64,000 nt of DNA from Methylosarcina fibrata AML-C10 (GCF_000372865.1 NZ_KB889965.1:889902-953901); one strand, 5' to 3'; counted from the first letter of the stretch, positions 49,672 to 59,093 are shown. Notes: a model not told the origin generated them from the sequence alone. Program-made: numbers and translations.

Positions 49672-51789
49672 ATGAGCAAAAACATACTCCTTTGTACGCT
49701 CGGCACCAGTTGGGCGGTCATTCCCGAAGCCTACGCTTTTCTGGCTCCTGAGCGTTTGCCTCTGTTTGAAAACCACCCTGAACGGCCCAAACTGCTCGAC
49801 CTAAAAAATAGTTACAATCTTCAGGCTCCGGATGAAATATGGGTCTGCACCACGCAGGGCACGCAAGACAGTCTGCAATGCTTAATGGACTGGATCAGTC
49901 AATGCGCAAATCCACCCGTGCTGCGCGTATGGCAGACCGAACAGACCGATCAGCTCGCCAGCCAGGAAGAATGCGCAAGGATCAAGGAGTTGATCGCCAG
50001 AGCCTGCCTCAAGGCCCATCAGTATGCGGCCGAAAACCGCGGCGCCGGCCGACGCGACCAAGTCGTCCTGTCTCTCGCCGGCGGCCGCAAGACCATGAGC
50101 GCCGATCTGCAATGGGCCGGGTCTCTGTTCGGCTGCGAGGCGCTGCTGCACGTGATCAGTGCGGACAAACTGCCGGTTGAACTGTATAAGGCGAAACCGG
50201 AGCTAATGACCCAAGCCTTGCCCGATGATCTGGCTCGGCTGATTACGCCGCTGGTCGCCGGACAAACGGCGCGCAGCGACTTGCTCGACATTCGAGTCGA
50301 TCAAGCGGGACCGATTTGCAGCGAAGACTATCCTCTCCGTTTGCCGAATGCCAATCAAACGATCATCTTTCAAAGCCGTCCGCCTTCGCTGGTCGACGAG
50401 CTCAACCAGCGCGAACGGGCCAGCAGCCGCCTGTTCGGGAATTTTCTTCAGGATTTGAGCCGCGGCGAACGGCACGAAAACTGGCGCAGCCTCTACCGGT
50501 TGCCGCCGAGGATCATCCAGACGCTGCGGGAAACCCGCATTAATGACAGCCACAGAGACTGGCTCGTCCAGCTTCCCAAAGCCGATCTGCACCGGCATCT
50601 GGGCGGCTGTCTCGAACTGAACGCACAGCGACGAGTGGGCCTGGCGATCTGGCAGTCATTGACGCCGAAACAACAAAAGGAAGCTCTCGATCGATGCGCC
50701 CCATTGCTGAAATGCGTCCGATGGGACTGGAATTGGCCCAAAATAGTGAACAATGCTTCAGGCGAACGAAGCCATAATACGGCCGCCTTACTGGTGGAAG
50801 CTTCCGACGAACAACTGAACTCGAACCTCTGGCAAAGCACCCTGCCCCGCCTGGCCTTGAAGCAAAGTGGCCATGGTTTCGCCGCTTATGAACGCCCCGG
50901 CGAACTGACCGGCTCGGCGGTGCTGTCGCATCCCGCCGCCATTGAGCCTTATGCGGAAACGATCGTGCAACAGGCCGTCGGCGAAGGCCTGGCTTATGTC
51001 GAACTGCGAGGAAGTCCCCAGAAATACAACAATACCAACGGACTGGAATTTTTAAGGCAGTTCCATCGGGCGTTGACCCGTGCGGCGGCAAGCTTGCCGA
51101 TTACGCAAAAACCTCAATTCCGCTTTATCATCATCGTCGACCGCCGCCACGATGCGGCCCAAGTCGAGGCCACGTTAAAAATGGCTGTCGAAGCAAAACA
51201 AGAGTGGCCGGATTTCGTGGTCGGACTGGATATGGCCGGCGATGAAAAACACGCCCGGCCGGAAGCCATCGCGCATCTGTTCACGCCCGTTTTCGAACAG
51301 TGCATGCCGCTGACCATCCACGCCGGCGAGGGCGAAGACGCCGAATCGATCTGGCAGGCGGCTTATCATCTGCACGCCGACCGCATCGGCCACGGCCTGA
51401 CCATTAACGACAACGCCAAACTGGCTCGGCGTTTTCGCGACCGTAACATCTGTCTGGAACTTTGCCCGACCTCCAACCGGGAAGTCGTCGGCTATCGCGA
51501 TTCACGCTATCCGGAAAGCGGCGATTATCCTTTGTATCCGCTGCTGGAACTGTGGCAAAAGGGACTGCCGCTGACGCTGTGCACCGACAATCCGGGCATC
51601 AGCCGCACCAGCCTGGCCGACGAATATCTGGCGGCGGCCAGAATGACGGACGGAAAACTGAGTCAATGGGATGCGCTGGCAATGATCAAGCAGGGTTTCG
51701 TCCATGGTTTTATGAACGGAGACGATAAAGAAACGTTGTTGAAACAAGTCGATGCCGAGCTTTATCAACAGTTATCGACTCAAAAATAA
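49672..51789 (+). CDS. cad1: CARF-adenosine deaminase effector Cad1
   Basis: 705 residues. N-terminal CARF: NILLCTLGTSWAVIPEAYAFL and LAGGRKTMSADLQWAG (ligand loop 137-142). After a helical linker, the C-terminal half is a metal-dependent adenosine deaminase domain: LPKADLHRHLGG (His307, His309), LTIHAGEGED (His550, Glu553), RIGHGL (His574) and LCTDNPGIS (Asp639). All expected metal and catalytic residues are present. Characterised Cad1 proteins, as I recall, deaminate ATP to ITP when cyclic oligoadenylate binds, stopping phage growth. It lies among other CARF genes, 25 bases after a REP. Confidence 0.93.
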   Translation: MSKNILLCTLGTSWAVIPEAYAFLAPERLPLFENHPERPKLLDLKNSYNLQAPDEIWVCTTQGTQDSLQCLMDWISQCANPPVLRVWQTEQTDQLASQEECARIKELIARACLKAHQYAAENRGAGRRDQVVLSLAGGRKTMSADLQWAGSLFGCEALLHVISADKLPVELYKAKPELMTQALPDDLARLITPLVAGQTARSDLLDIRVDQAGPICSEDYPLRLPNANQTIIFQSRPPSLVDELNQRERASSRLFGNFLQDLSRGERHENWRSLYRLPPRIIQTLRETRINDSHRDWLVQLPKADLHRHLGGCLELNAQRRVGLAIWQSLTPKQQKEALDRCAPLLKCVRWDWNWPKIVNNASGERSHNTAALLVEASDEQLNSNLWQSTLPRLALKQSGHGFAAYERPGELTGSAVLSHPAAIEPYAETIVQQAVGEGLAYVELRGSPQKYNNTNGLEFLRQFHRALTRAAASLPITQKPQFRFIIIVDRRHDAAQVEATLKMAVEAKQEWPDFVVGLDMAGDEKHARPEAIAHLFTPVFEQCMPLTIHAGEGEDAESIWQAAYHLHADRIGHGLTINDNAKLARRFRDRNICLELCPTSNREVVGYRDSRYPESGDYPLYPLLELWQKGLPLTLCTDNPGISRTSLADEYLAAARMTDGKLSQWDALAMIKQGFVHGFMNGDDKETLLKQVDAELYQQLSTQK

Positions 51790-51857
51790 ACAGCGATCAA
51801 GCTTTTTAACGCAAACCAACACGGCACCGCCATTAACCGATTCAATCAATACGGAAA

Positions 51858-52154
51858 ATGACCATCTATTTCATCTCCCGGCATCCGGGCGCCATTGCCT
51901 GGGCTGAACGGCAAAATATCAAAGTCGACTGTCAACTTGCGCATCTGGACATTGCCTTGATCCAGGCCGGCGATACGGTCATCGGCAGCCTGCCGGTCAA
52001 TCTGGCCGCCGAGGTTTGCGCTAAAAATGCCCGGTATATTCATTTGTCCCTGGATTTGCCTTTTAACGCCCGCGGAGTCGAACTGGACGCGGACGCCATG
52101 CAACTTTACGGTGCCAAGGTCGAAGAATATCTGATAACCAGGGCAACCCCCTGA
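51858..52154 (+). CDS. csx16: Csx16-family CRISPR ancillary protein (putative ring nuclease)
   Basis: 98 residues. MTIYFISRHPGAIAWAERQNIKVDCQLAHLD, AGDTVIGSLPVNLAAEVCAKNARYIHLSLDLP and the terminal LDADAMQLYGAKVEEYLI fit the VVA1548/Csx16 family, a short Rossmann-like protein found with type III systems. Recent work, as I recall, links the family to cyclic oligoadenylate degradation, which would switch the effectors off. It lies between Cad1 and Can2 genes, in keeping with control of those two effectors. Confidence 0.8.
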   Translation: MTIYFISRHPGAIAWAERQNIKVDCQLAHLDIALIQAGDTVIGSLPVNLAAEVCAKNARYIHLSLDLPFNARGVELDADAMQLYGAKVEEYLITRATP

Positions 52155-52195
52155 TCTTCGTTCAACCCCAGCCATTCTACGGAGCCTGCACGATT

Positions 52196-53329
52196 ATGAA
52201 CAGACCCATCCATCTCCTCCTCGTTTCCGCCCAAGCCGTGCCGAACATCACGCCGGTGCTGGACGACAGCTTCAAACCCGGCAAAGTGATCATGCTGGTC
52301 AGCTCCGACATGCGCCAACGGGCCGACTGGCTGGAAACCGTCATCAAAAAAAGGAATGTCGGCACCGAGCGCTGGCCCATTGACGATCCGTGGGACATCG
52401 AGCACATACGCGATCGCGTCTTCGAACTGCTGGGCCGGCAACCGGCCGATTCGATGGCGCTGAACGCCACCGGCGGCACCAAGCCGATGAGCATCGCCGC
52501 CTATGAGACTTTTCGCCTGTTCGAACAACCGATCTACTACGTCCACCCGGAACAGGACCGGATCATCTGGATGTATCCGCCCAATCAGCCCGGACTGAAA
52601 TTGGCCGACCGCATCAAGTTGCCCGAATTCCTCCAGGCCTATGGCGCCGCCGTCATCCGGCAAGGCAGCAAACTCGGCGTTCCCAGGCATTACCGTGATC
52701 TGACCGAAACGCTCATACGAGACATCGACATTTACGAAAAGCCGTTGAGGACCCTGAATTTTCATGCCGCCCGGGCCGAAAACCGGCTGACGGCGGAACT
52801 TGCCGAGTATGAAACGAAGGACCGGCACGTGCGAAATCTGATTCAACTGTTTGCCGAGACCGGACTCCTGTCGCTGTCGAACGGCAAGCTTGCCTTTGCC
52901 GACGAAGAGGCGCGCTTTTTCGTTAACGGCGGCTGGCTGGAACAACATGTTTACGGACTTTGCCTTAATCTGAAACTTGCCCATGGCATTCAGGACATCG
53001 GCAGAAGCATCCAGGTGGAGCGGCTGCAAAACGATCCGGTAAAAAACGAGCTCGACGTAGCCTTCCTCAAGGAAAACCGTCTTTATCTGATCGAATGTAA
53101 AACCAAAGTATTCAGCGGCAACGATCCCGCGCATGGCGACGGTGCGCAAACGCTGTACAAACTGGACACGCTAAAAGACCTGGGCGGTTTGCAAGCCCGA
53201 ACAATGCTGGTAAGCTTTACCCGCCCAAGACCGCACGACCTGCAACGCGCCGGCGACCTCGGCATTAGGGTCTGCTGTCATCGGGATTTGCATCACCTGA
53301 AAGATCATTTACAGGCATGGATCAAATGA
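52196..53329 (+). CDS. can2: CARF nuclease Can2/Card1 (DUF1887)
   Basis: 377 residues. The CARF part shows IHLLLVSAQAVPNITPVL, VIMLVSSDMRQRADWLE and LNATGGTKPMSIAAYETF (93-98). A winged-helix-like middle precedes a PD-(D/E)xK nuclease with ELDVAFLKENRLYLIECKTK; Asp287, Glu300 and Lys302 are the expected active-site residues. Can2/Card1 enzymes are activated by cyclic tetra-adenylate and cut single-stranded or supercoiled DNA and/or RNA. It is the last effector gene, 83 bases before the array. Confidence 0.9.
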   Translation: MNRPIHLLLVSAQAVPNITPVLDDSFKPGKVIMLVSSDMRQRADWLETVIKKRNVGTERWPIDDPWDIEHIRDRVFELLGRQPADSMALNATGGTKPMSIAAYETFRLFEQPIYYVHPEQDRIIWMYPPNQPGLKLADRIKLPEFLQAYGAAVIRQGSKLGVPRHYRDLTETLIRDIDIYEKPLRTLNFHAARAENRLTAELAEYETKDRHVRNLIQLFAETGLLSLSNGKLAFADEEARFFVNGGWLEQHVYGLCLNLKLAHGIQDIGRSIQVERLQNDPVKNELDVAFLKENRLYLIECKTKVFSGNDPAHGDGAQTLYKLDTLKDLGGLQARTMLVSFTRPRPHDLQRAGDLGIRVCCHRDLHHLKDHLQAWIK

Positions 53330-53412
53330 AACCGGTTAACTTTGAAAAAGCGCAAAAACTCCTCAACCCCATCCGTAATCCATTGAATAAAAAAGGAGAA
53401 TGCCGCCGAGCC
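53330..53412 (+). promoter_or_regulatory. short AT-rich leader of the CRISPR array
   Basis: Only 83 bases separate the can2 stop from the first repeat. The array orientation (repeats ending ATTAAGAC, a type III-like 5' tag, and a decayed repeat at the far end) places the leader here. No clear -35/-10 pair was seen, so transcription may partly come from the effector genes. The last bases, GAATGCCGCCGAGCC, closely resemble part of spacer 3 (53604-53620). Confidence 0.5.
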
Positions 53413-56400
53413 ATTTAAATACCAGACCTTATAAAGAAGGGATTAAGACTTAGCCTCGCTGCCAGACGTTCGGCGCGGCGTTATTTAAATACCAGACCTT
53501 ATAAAGAAGGGATTAAGACCGCCGCTACTTGGCGCTCAACCTGCCGAGTCTCCATTTAAATACCAGACCTTATAAAGAAGGGATTAAGACCTATTGCCTG
53601 AACCGAATGCGCCGAGCCATCTATTTAAATACCAGACCTTATAAAGAAGGGATTAAGACCTCCTGTTTATCCACGCACATCAATAACTTCGAAAATTTAA
53701 ATACCAGACCTTATAAAGAAGGGATTAAGACGTCGGTAAATCTCACCTGTTTCCTGTGGCTCCATTTAAATACCAGACCTTATAAAGAAGGGATTAAGAC
53801 AACCGTGAGCAGTCGAGACAGCAGACCATCAAAAATTTAAATACCAGACCTTATAAAGAAGGGATTAAGACCCTCTGCTCTCCGGTTAGTTGTAATCCGT
53901 CTCTAATTTAAATACCAGACCTTATAAAGAAGGGATTAAGACCCATACTCAGTTTGAAATCGCCGCCGCATACCATTTAAATACCAGACCTTATAAAGAA
54001 GGGATTAAGACTGGAGGCATTTTTGGCTTGCTCGAACAGGTTTCTATTTAAATACCAGACCTTATAAAGAAGGGATTAAGACCATGGCCGACGTTTTTAT
54101 CTACGCTCAGATCCGAATTTAAATACCAGACCTTATAAAGAAGGGATTAAGACGGATTTTTCTTTTTCTCATTGCACCCCAATAGATTTAAATACCAGAC
54201 CTTATAAAGAAGGGATTAAGACCTTTTTGCAGGGCTTCGTTCGAAATATCTTATTTAAATACCAGACCTTATAAAGAAGGGATTAAGACAAGGCCCTTCG
54301 GGGCCTTTAGTCACACTCCACATTTAAATACCAGACCTTATAAAGAAGGGATTAAGACCTGATATTTGGTTTGTACCCGGTCATGGCGGTTGATTTAAAT
54401 ACCAGACCTTATAAAGAAGGGATTAAGACAAAGCAGCCTCGATCATTACCGCTCGGCTTTCATATTTAAATACCAGACCTTATAAAGAAGGGATTAAGAC
54501 TCTGCAATGACCATCATTGTTTCTGTGTTGTATAATTTAAATACCAGACCTTATAAAGAAGGGATTAAGACTGTGTTGTATACGTATGCTTTCATCTCTG
54601 CTCTCCATTTAAATACCAGACCTTATAAAGAAGGGATTAAGACTAATCTTTCGTCAATAATTGCAAAAAGAGGAATTTAAATACCAGACCTTATAAAGAA
54701 GGGATTAAGACTTGCTGGTTGAGAAAATGTAGTCATTTCTGCTATTTAAATACCAGACCTTATAAAGAAGGGATTAAGACGCAACTCGTTGTCCCACTGT
54801 GCGCCCTGCCATATTTAAATACCAGACCTTATAAAGAAGGGATTAAGACGGTTCCAAAAATTGATAAACTTCTGCCAATTCAGAATTTAAATACCAGACC
54901 TTATAAAGAAGGGATTAAGACGAAACGGAAGTTGTGATGTTTTGAGTAGTCATGGATTTAAATACCAGACCTTATAAAGAAGGGATTAAGACGGAGTAAA
55001 ATTTTCCCGTTTCAGATTGTGCCACTATTTAAATACCAGACCTTATAAAGAAGGGATTAAGACCGTGACAAACGCGGTCTTGTTTTTTCAATTGCGTTGA
55101 TTTAAATACCAGACCTTATAAAGAAGGGATTAAGACCTTCGGGGCTTTCTTTTTGTCCGTCGGTTCGCATTTAAATACCAGACCTTATAAAGAAGGGATT
55201 AAGACTACCGCGCAAAGTGTATAACGCGGTATTGTTTTTGATTTAAATACCAGACCTTATAAAGAAGGGATTAAGACTTACCTATATAAGAGATAGGTAG
55301 GGGAACTTTATTTAAATACCAGACCTTATAAAGAAGGGATTAAGACAACCATTCCAGCCAAAAGAACGGGAATAATATTTATTTAAATACCAGACCTTAT
55401 AAAGAAGGGATTAAGACCCACATAATAACCTTCAATCATGATACTCTCCTATTTAAATACCAGACCTTATAAAGAAGGGATTAAGACGAAAGCTTCAAGC
55501 GCTTTCAGCGATGAACTCGATTTAAATACCAGACCTTATAAAGAAGGGATTAAGACATAATTTCCCCACCAACATCCTGAAGCATTACATTTAAATACCA
55601 GACCTTATAAAGAAGGGATTAAGACGGTTATTACCAACATATCCAATCGCAAAAAGACCATTTAAATACCAGACCTTATAAAGAAGGGATTAAGACGGTA
55701 GGTACACACAAAGGAGCTATCTTTGTTCGTATTTAAATACCAGACCTTATAAAGAAGGGATTAAGACTTTTTTTACTCCGTTATTATGAATACAGCCGGA
55801 AATTTAAATACCAGACCTTATAAAGAAGGGATTAAGACATGAACTCGATTGCGTTTGTGAGCTTTCGGCCATTTAAATACCAGACCTTATAAAGAAGGGA
55901 TTAAGACGGCTCTTCTAATTTATATTCCCCAAGCCCAACTACATTTAAATACCAGACCTTATAAAGAAGGGATTAAGACAACGTATTTGGAATACAACGA
56001 ATTAATGGCAAATTATTTAAATACCAGACCTTATAAAGAAGGGATTAAGACTCAGAAAAATCTTCATAAGGATATGTTATTGTTGGATTTAAATACCAGA
56101 CCTTATAAAGAAGGGATTAAGACGTTTTTTCATGGATGTAGTGGTTACCGTCATAGATTTAAATACCAGACCTTATAAAGAAGGGATTAAGACGCTTTCT
56201 TTGTTTATACATTTCGTCATACCGCGGGATTTAAATACCAGACCTTATAAAGAAGGGATTAAGACTTTTAGGCAAAATCCATTTGCCAGAAATTTTTTAA
56301 TTTAAATACCAGACCTTATAAAGAAGGGATTAAGACGTCTATCTGCATATCTGGTATAGCATAAGTTGCTTCATTTAAATACCAGACCTTATAAAGAAGG

Positions 56401-56973
56401 GATTAAGACAAAAGAAAAATTAATCTATTACGCTAAATTCGTAATTTAAATACCAGACCTTATAAAGAAGGGATTAAGACCCTCGATCGAAGAAGCATGT
56501 TTTTTTGCTTCTTATTTAAATACCAGACCTTATAAAGAAGGGATTAAGACACACTACAAAGATGTTCAAAGGCATTGTCAATCATTTAAATACCAGACCT
56601 TATAAAGAAGGGATTAAGACAGAAAGATAAGCGAGATTTTAAGATAAAGGTTTCTATTTAAATACCAGACCTTATAAAGAAGGGATTAAGACCATTGACT
56701 AGCGCGGTCATTTCCGCTGTTGTTAATTTAAATACCAGACCTTATAAAGAAGGGATTAAGACACATCGAAATGATCAAACTCATAAGTACCATCCATTTA
56801 AATACCAGACCTTATAAAGAAGGGATTAAGACTATTCTTTTAAGCCAGGTTTCGGCCTCGTCCTGATTTAAATACCAGACCTTATAAAGAAGGGATTAAG
56901 ACTTAAAGTTATTGATTGTTTCAAGTTTTTCAAAAAATTTAAATACCAGACCTTATAAAGAAGGGATTAAAAT
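53413..56973 (+). CRISPR. CRISPR array, 51 repeats and 50 spacers by hand count
   Basis: A 37-base repeat begins ATTTAAATACCAGACC and ends AAGGGATTAAGAC; spacers are 30-36 bases. Repeats are nearly identical except the last (56937-56973), whose end reads ATTAAAAT instead of ATTAAGAC. This decayed repeat marks the old end, so the leader is on the left and new spacers enter near 53413. Plus-strand transcription gives an ATTAAGAC 5' tag of the usual type III form. No two spacers are identical, but three pairs overlap end to start, and several contain hairpins or terminator-like T-runs. No palindromic stem is obvious in the repeat. Short frames across the array encode repetitive peptides and are not genes. 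Confidence 0.99.
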
Positions 56974-57045
56974 TCATAAGAAGCCTTGAATTGATTTCAT
57001 CAGCAGCAAGGACGCCGCTCCTCACATCGATCAGTCACGCATCCC

Positions 57046-57059
57046 GACAAGCTTGTCAA
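57046..57059. promoter_or_regulatory. palindrome GACAAGCTTGTC upstream of the adaptation genes
   Basis: Identical to the palindrome at 40258 including the trailing AA, and 39 bases before the cas2 ATG. The surrounding bases ACGCATCCC resemble the REP-linker word GGCATCCC, so it may be an old REP-associated element rather than an operator. Confidence 0.35.
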
Positions 57060-57096
57060 ACGCCCCACTCTCCGCTTGTTGCCTTATGCTGACCGC

Positions 57097-57381
57097 ATGA
57101 GTCAGAGACAACTTTACATCGCCGCGTACGACATCCGGGACAGCAAGCGATTGCGCAATGCCTTGAAGGTCGTGCGCGCTTATGCGTCCGGCGGGCAAAA
57201 ATCGGTTTATGAATGTTTTTTGACTCCGAACGAGAAATCGGCATTGCTGCTGGAAGTCGATCAGGTGATTGATTCCGCCGAAGACCGTTTCTTTCTGCTG
57301 AAGCTGGAGGCCCGAGGCCGGGTCTATACGCTGGGCAAAGCGGTGCCGCCTCAGGACGGCGCTTTTTATTACATAGGGTGA
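57097..57381 (+). CDS. cas2: Cas2, first copy
   Basis: 94 residues from MSQRQLYIAAYDIRDSKRLRNALKVV; an in-frame upstream start would add seven residues before this normal Cas2 beginning. The beta1-Asp motif IAAYDI and the ferredoxin-like layout fit Cas2, ending DGAFYYIG. It bridges Cas1 dimers in the spacer integration complex. It ends three bases before cas1. It differs markedly in sequence from the second Cas2 at 59093. Confidence 0.92.
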   Translation: MSQRQLYIAAYDIRDSKRLRNALKVVRAYASGGQKSVYECFLTPNEKSALLLEVDQVIDSAEDRFFLLKLEARGRVYTLGKAVPPQDGAFYYIG

Positions 57382-57384
57382 ACG

Positions 57385-58350
57385 ATGAGTACGTTATATC
57401 TCGACCGCAAGAACCTCGCCATCAAGCTGGACGGCGAAGCCATGGCCTTATATGAAAACGGCGAGCGGCGCGGCACGGTGCCGCTGCACATGCTGGAGCG
57501 AATCGTGACCAGGGGCAATGTCGAATTTGAAAGCCGAGTGTTCGGCGCCTTGAGCGAACGCAAGATAGCCATGCTGTTTCTGTCCGGACGCACTCACCGC
57601 GGCAACGCCACGTCGTTCAATTATTCCCATGGCGACGTGAGCCGGCGGCTGGCTCAATATCATGCTTATTTTCAACCGGATCACCGCTTTGCGCTGGCTC
57701 GTAATCTGGTGCAAGCCAAGCTGCACAATCAGTACAGCGCTTTGCAGGAGGCGCTCGCTGCGAGGCCCGACTTGCGGAGACCCTTGTTTTCCGCGTCGGA
57801 AACCATCCAGTCCATCCGGCAAAAGCTCGAAGGCCTGCATTCCGGCGGCTCGTCGCTCGATCAGTTGCGGGGCTTCGAAGGCAGTGCATCGGCCGCCTAT
57901 TTTGCCGCTTATACCCAGCTTTTTCCGGCGTCGCTGGGATTTACCAAAAGGATGAAAAGACCGCCGACCGACCCGGTCAATGCCTGTCTGTCGCTGGGCT
58001 ATACGCTGCTGCATTTCGAGGCGGTCGGCGCCTGTCTTCTGACCGGACTGGAGCCGCTGCTCGGCTTTTATCACGAGCCGGCTTTCGGCAGAGAATCGAT
58101 GGCTTGCGATTTAATCGAGCCGGTCCGGCCCCGTCTGGATGGTCTCGTCTGGGATCTGTTCCGGGAACGCCGGCTAAGCAGTGACCATTTCGTTACGGAC
58201 AAGGGCCGCTGCCTGCTCAACAAGACCGGCCGCAAGCATTTTTATGCCCGGTACGAAACCTTCGCCGGTCCGGTCCGGCGTCTGCTGCGCCTTTATGGCC
58301 ACCGGTTGGCCAAAGACTACTTGCAAACCGATTGGGACAGGCCGTTATGA
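57385..58350 (+). CDS. cas1: Cas1 integrase, full-length copy
   Basis: 321 residues. Active-site residues are in place: GFEGSASAAYF (Glu165), LLGFYHEPAFGRESMACDL (His230 and Asp242), and the C-terminal helix region LNKTGRKHFYARYE. It catalyses integration of prespacers at the leader end of the array. Its stop codon overlaps the start of the second cas1 (ATGA), so the two are translated together. Confidence 0.95.
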   Translation: MSTLYLDRKNLAIKLDGEAMALYENGERRGTVPLHMLERIVTRGNVEFESRVFGALSERKIAMLFLSGRTHRGNATSFNYSHGDVSRRLAQYHAYFQPDHRFALARNLVQAKLHNQYSALQEALAARPDLRRPLFSASETIQSIRQKLEGLHSGGSSLDQLRGFEGSASAAYFAAYTQLFPASLGFTKRMKRPPTDPVNACLSLGYTLLHFEAVGACLLTGLEPLLGFYHEPAFGRESMACDLIEPVRPRLDGLVWDLFRERRLSSDHFVTDKGRCLLNKTGRKHFYARYETFAGPVRRLLRLYGHRLAKDYLQTDWDRPL

Positions 58351-59093
58351 AGCCTTTATATATCGACGGCGCGGCCGGCATACAGGTCGATTACGACGAG
58401 CCGGCGCTGGTGGTGACGGCCGCCGGCAAGACCCGGCAATTATTTCCCTTGGCCAGAATTTCGCGCATTATAGTGACCGGACCGGTCGACTGGAGCATGC
58501 CCGCTCTGTTCGCCTGCGCCGATGCCGGCATCGCCGTGGTATTTTTGCTGTCCAGCGGAGAAGTGCGCTGCCGCTGGCTGGGATGTTTTCCGCACCGGCA
58601 AAATCTGGTGCAGTTGTTTGCCGATTTCTGGCAGCGCGCCGACGCGTTGGACCGCTATCGGGACTGGCTGGCGGGAATGGAGCGCATGGCGGTGCGCAGT
58701 TCGGCCCGGCGGTTCGGCTTCGCCGACTGGCAGGAAGCCGATGCGGCAGGACTGCGTGCATGGATCGAGCAATCACTGACTTGTTCCTGGCTAACGCTGC
58801 CCCGGCAGGTATCGGGTTTTTTGCTGGCCACGGTATTGCACACTCTGGGCCAAACCGGACTGGACGCCCGAGCCGATTGCTTGCACGACGACCGGTTCGA
58901 TCTGGCCGCCGACTTGAGCGGACTGCTTCTCTGGGATTTCTATCCGGCTTTGATCGCCTGGAACAAGCAATCCCCTGCCCTTCCCGAGCATCAGGCCCTG
59001 GCCGGCTTTTATGAAAAAAGGATGCCGCGCACCGAGAATCTGCTGAGAGGGCTATTGAACAAATGGCATCGTTATTTGCTGGAGCTGTCCTGA
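58347..59093 (+). CDS. second, shorter divergent Cas1
   Basis: 248 residues from MKPLYIDGAAGIQVDY. The N-terminal beta domain aligns with the first Cas1 (RISRIIVTGPVDWSMPALFACADAGIAVVFLLSSG). In the helical domain CLHDDRFDLAADLSGLL probably carries the His and Asp (180, 189), but the normal E-G-x-x-A block is reduced to WIEQSLTCSWL, and about 25 residues between Glu and His are missing. It may therefore be a weak or non-catalytic partner of the first Cas1. It overlaps cas1 by four bases and the second cas2 by one base. Confidence 0.85.
   Translation: MKPLYIDGAAGIQVDYDEPALVVTAAGKTRQLFPLARISRIIVTGPVDWSMPALFACADAGIAVVFLLSSGEVRCRWLGCFPHRQNLVQLFADFWQRADALDRYRDWLAGMERMAVRSSARRFGFADWQEADAAGLRAWIEQSLTCSWLTLPRQVSGFLLATVLHTLGQTGLDARADCLHDDRFDLAADLSGLLLWDFYPALIAWNKQSPALPEHQALAGFYEKRMPRTENLLRGLLNKWHRYLLELS

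Noticed and set aside
53529-56178. Open frames in the CRISPR array coding for repeats of YLNTRPYKEGIKT
   Set aside because: They are produced by the repeat units themselves and have no start signals; the array is non-coding.
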